Assembly (NCBI GenBank): GCA_017626045.1
Contig: JAGAJP010000050.1
Coordinates: 62,001-126,000 of the forward strand
Length of the DNA: 64,000 nt
Source: Muribaculaceae bacterium
Lineage (GTDB): Bacteria; Bacteroidota; Bacteroidia; Bacteroidales; Muribaculaceae
Direction: 5' to 3'
Shown here piece after piece: positions 62,961-64,000 of this stretch. The number at the start of each line of letters is the position of its first letter. The stretch's first letter is position 1. Under the pieces are notes generated by a model. That model searched no databases. It saw nothing but the letters and a program-made list of their open reading frames with translations, and was not told the DNA's origin. The position numbers and the translations under genes were made by a program.

Positions 62961-64000
62961 ATGAAGAAACTCACAACATTCGCGCTCTGCATCGCAGCCG
63001 TCGGCTCGATGAGCGCACAGAAAGCCAATGTGGATGCCGCCAAGAAACTCAGCGGCAAACCCGACAAAATCGAAGAGGCAAGGAAACTCATAAATGAAGC
63101 CAAGCAGAATCCCGAGACCTCAAAAGACGCCCAGACCTATTTCATCGCCGGCAAGATCGAGTTCGACGCATTCGACAAGGAACTCACCAACCAGATGATC
63201 AATCCCGCCAGCGTCGACGCTGTGAAGATGGGCACGGAACTTCTTAACGGATACAAGGAATTCGTTCAGGCGCTTCCCCTCGACAGTGTTCCTGACGAGA
63301 AGGGAAAAGTGAAACCCAAATATTCGAAAGAAATCATAAGCAAGATCAAGGGTCATGCCAACGACTATTTCAAGGCAGGAGCAGACTTCTTCAACGCCCA
63401 GAAGGCATTCCCCGAGGCATACGAAAGCTTCATGATCTATGCCGACATGCCTGAGTTGCCGTTCATGGCAAATGAAAAGGTAGAGCTTCCCGATGCCGAC
63501 CGCGGCACCGCCTACTTCAACGCCGGCCTTGCCGCCTATACCGGCAACGACATAATGAAGAGCGCAGACGCCTTCCGTAAGGCACGCAGCGTGGGATATG
63601 ACGACAAGCAGGCATATATCTATGAGATCGCCTGCTGGCAGGCAGCCGCACAGCGCGACACCACCATGGAGCAGACCGCGAAAGAGAGGATTCTTGAAGT
63701 AGCTACAGAAGGAAACAAGAAATTCGGCATCGCCGAGCCCATCTTCATCAACAACATCGTTAACTTCATGGTGACAGACGGCAAGTATGACGAAGCACAC
63801 TCGACAGTAACCGAACTGATCAACGCCAATCCCGACAACGCAGGTCTTTACGGCCTCCGCGGATTTGTCAACGACCGCAAGGGTGACGACACAGCATCAG
63901 TGGAAGACTATAGAAAATCTGTATCTCTTCCGGGCGTGGATTTCGAGACACTGAAGAACGCCGCCAAGAAGATTTATCGCGTAGGAGCCGACAAATGGAA
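62961..64000 (+). CDS. Exported TPR-like protein, partial (C-terminus cut by window edge)
   Basis: The frame opens at ATG 62961 and stays open for 346 codons to the window edge. It has a signal peptide (about 1-20, ending MSAQ), then helical repeats of TPR type with motifs such as AYFNAGLAAYTGNDIMKSADAFRKA, AYIYEIACWQAAAQ and GLYGLRGFVNDRKGDDTASVEDYRK. A function as a periplasmic or outer-membrane-associated scaffold is likely; no enzyme motif is seen. It lies 15 bp behind gyrA and is probably co-transcribed with it. Confidence 0.8.
   Translation, partial: MKKLTTFALCIAAVGSMSAQKANVDAAKKLSGKPDKIEEARKLINEAKQNPETSKDAQTYFIAGKIEFDAFDKELTNQMINPASVDAVKMGTELLNGYKEFVQALPLDSVPDEKGKVKPKYSKEIISKIKGHANDYFKAGADFFNAQKAFPEAYESFMIYADMPELPFMANEKVELPDADRGTAYFNAGLAAYTGNDIMKSADAFRKARSVGYDDKQAYIYEIACWQAAAQRDTTMEQTAKERILEVATEGNKKFGIAEPIFINNIVNFMVTDGKYDEAHSTVTELINANPDNAGLYGLRGFVNDRKGDDTASVEDYRKSVSLPGVDFETLKNAAKKIYRVGADKW

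Overview
The window looks like an ordinary chromosomal segment of a Bacteroidota, most likely a Bacteroidales gut organism close to Muribaculaceae. The reasons are the many promoters of the form TTTG-N19/20-TAnnTTTG, weak or absent Shine-Dalgarno sequences, family-typical proteins (DPP IV of the S9B type, archaeal/eukaryotic-type ProS, DUF4293, DUF4924, DUF5063, DUF5686 and DUF6249 proteins, a Lys-type short SerA) and the absence of phage, insertion-sequence or CRISPR signals. The family-level placement is inference.

Layout. 0-9 kb: a cut membrane protein, DPP IV, proS and a DUF4293 protein on the minus strand, then an orphan 737-residue TPR protein on the plus strand and dnaA on the minus strand. 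9-17 kb: envelope genes (NlpC/P60 endopeptidase, cell-wall amidase, MCE/MlaD protein, LytM-type peptidase with a MerR regulator, CYTH protein, DUF5686 outer-membrane protein), then lipB. 17-29 kb: two tandem tRNA-Gln, dapA, dnaG, an ABC exporter pair, recJ, recQ, a UmuC-type polymerase and an MltF-like transglycosylase. 29-34 kb: serC-serA, a DUF4924 gene and prfC. 33.9-39.4 kb: a TPP-riboswitch-controlled thiamine operon (thiS, a fused TenI/ThiE, thiG, thiH, thiF, tenA, thiD) with no thiC. 39.4-46 kb: an unrecognised exported propeller-like protein with an upstream small ORF and a palindrome, an exported alpha-amylase, rubrerythrin and a GH43-GH28 fusion enzyme. 46-53 kb: a gene with an acidic tail, M18 aminopeptidase, DUF5063, metallo-beta-lactamase-fold hydrolase, rsmG, cdsA, a cation-diffusion transporter, and an ECF sigma unit flanked by two small membrane proteins. 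53-64 kb: a large secreted choice-of-anchor-type protein, groES-groEL, clpC, gyrA and a cut TPR protein.

How it works together. The thiamine operon encodes the thiazole branch, coupling and pyrimidine salvage, so the pyrimidine must come from elsewhere. serC-serA form a serine pathway unit. groESL and clpC each have a strikingly similar sigma-54-type -24/-12 promoter (TTGGCACGG-T-N-TTTGCT), which would place the main chaperonin and a Clp unfoldase under RpoN. This is the most interesting regulatory signal seen. Other notable signals are phased 7-bp AATT repeats that put stop codons in all frames at gene ends, three 10-bp repeats before the gyrA promoter, Phe83 and Met87 in the GyrA quinolone pocket, and a canonical promoter lying so close to the DUF4924 start codon that its mRNA should be leaderless.
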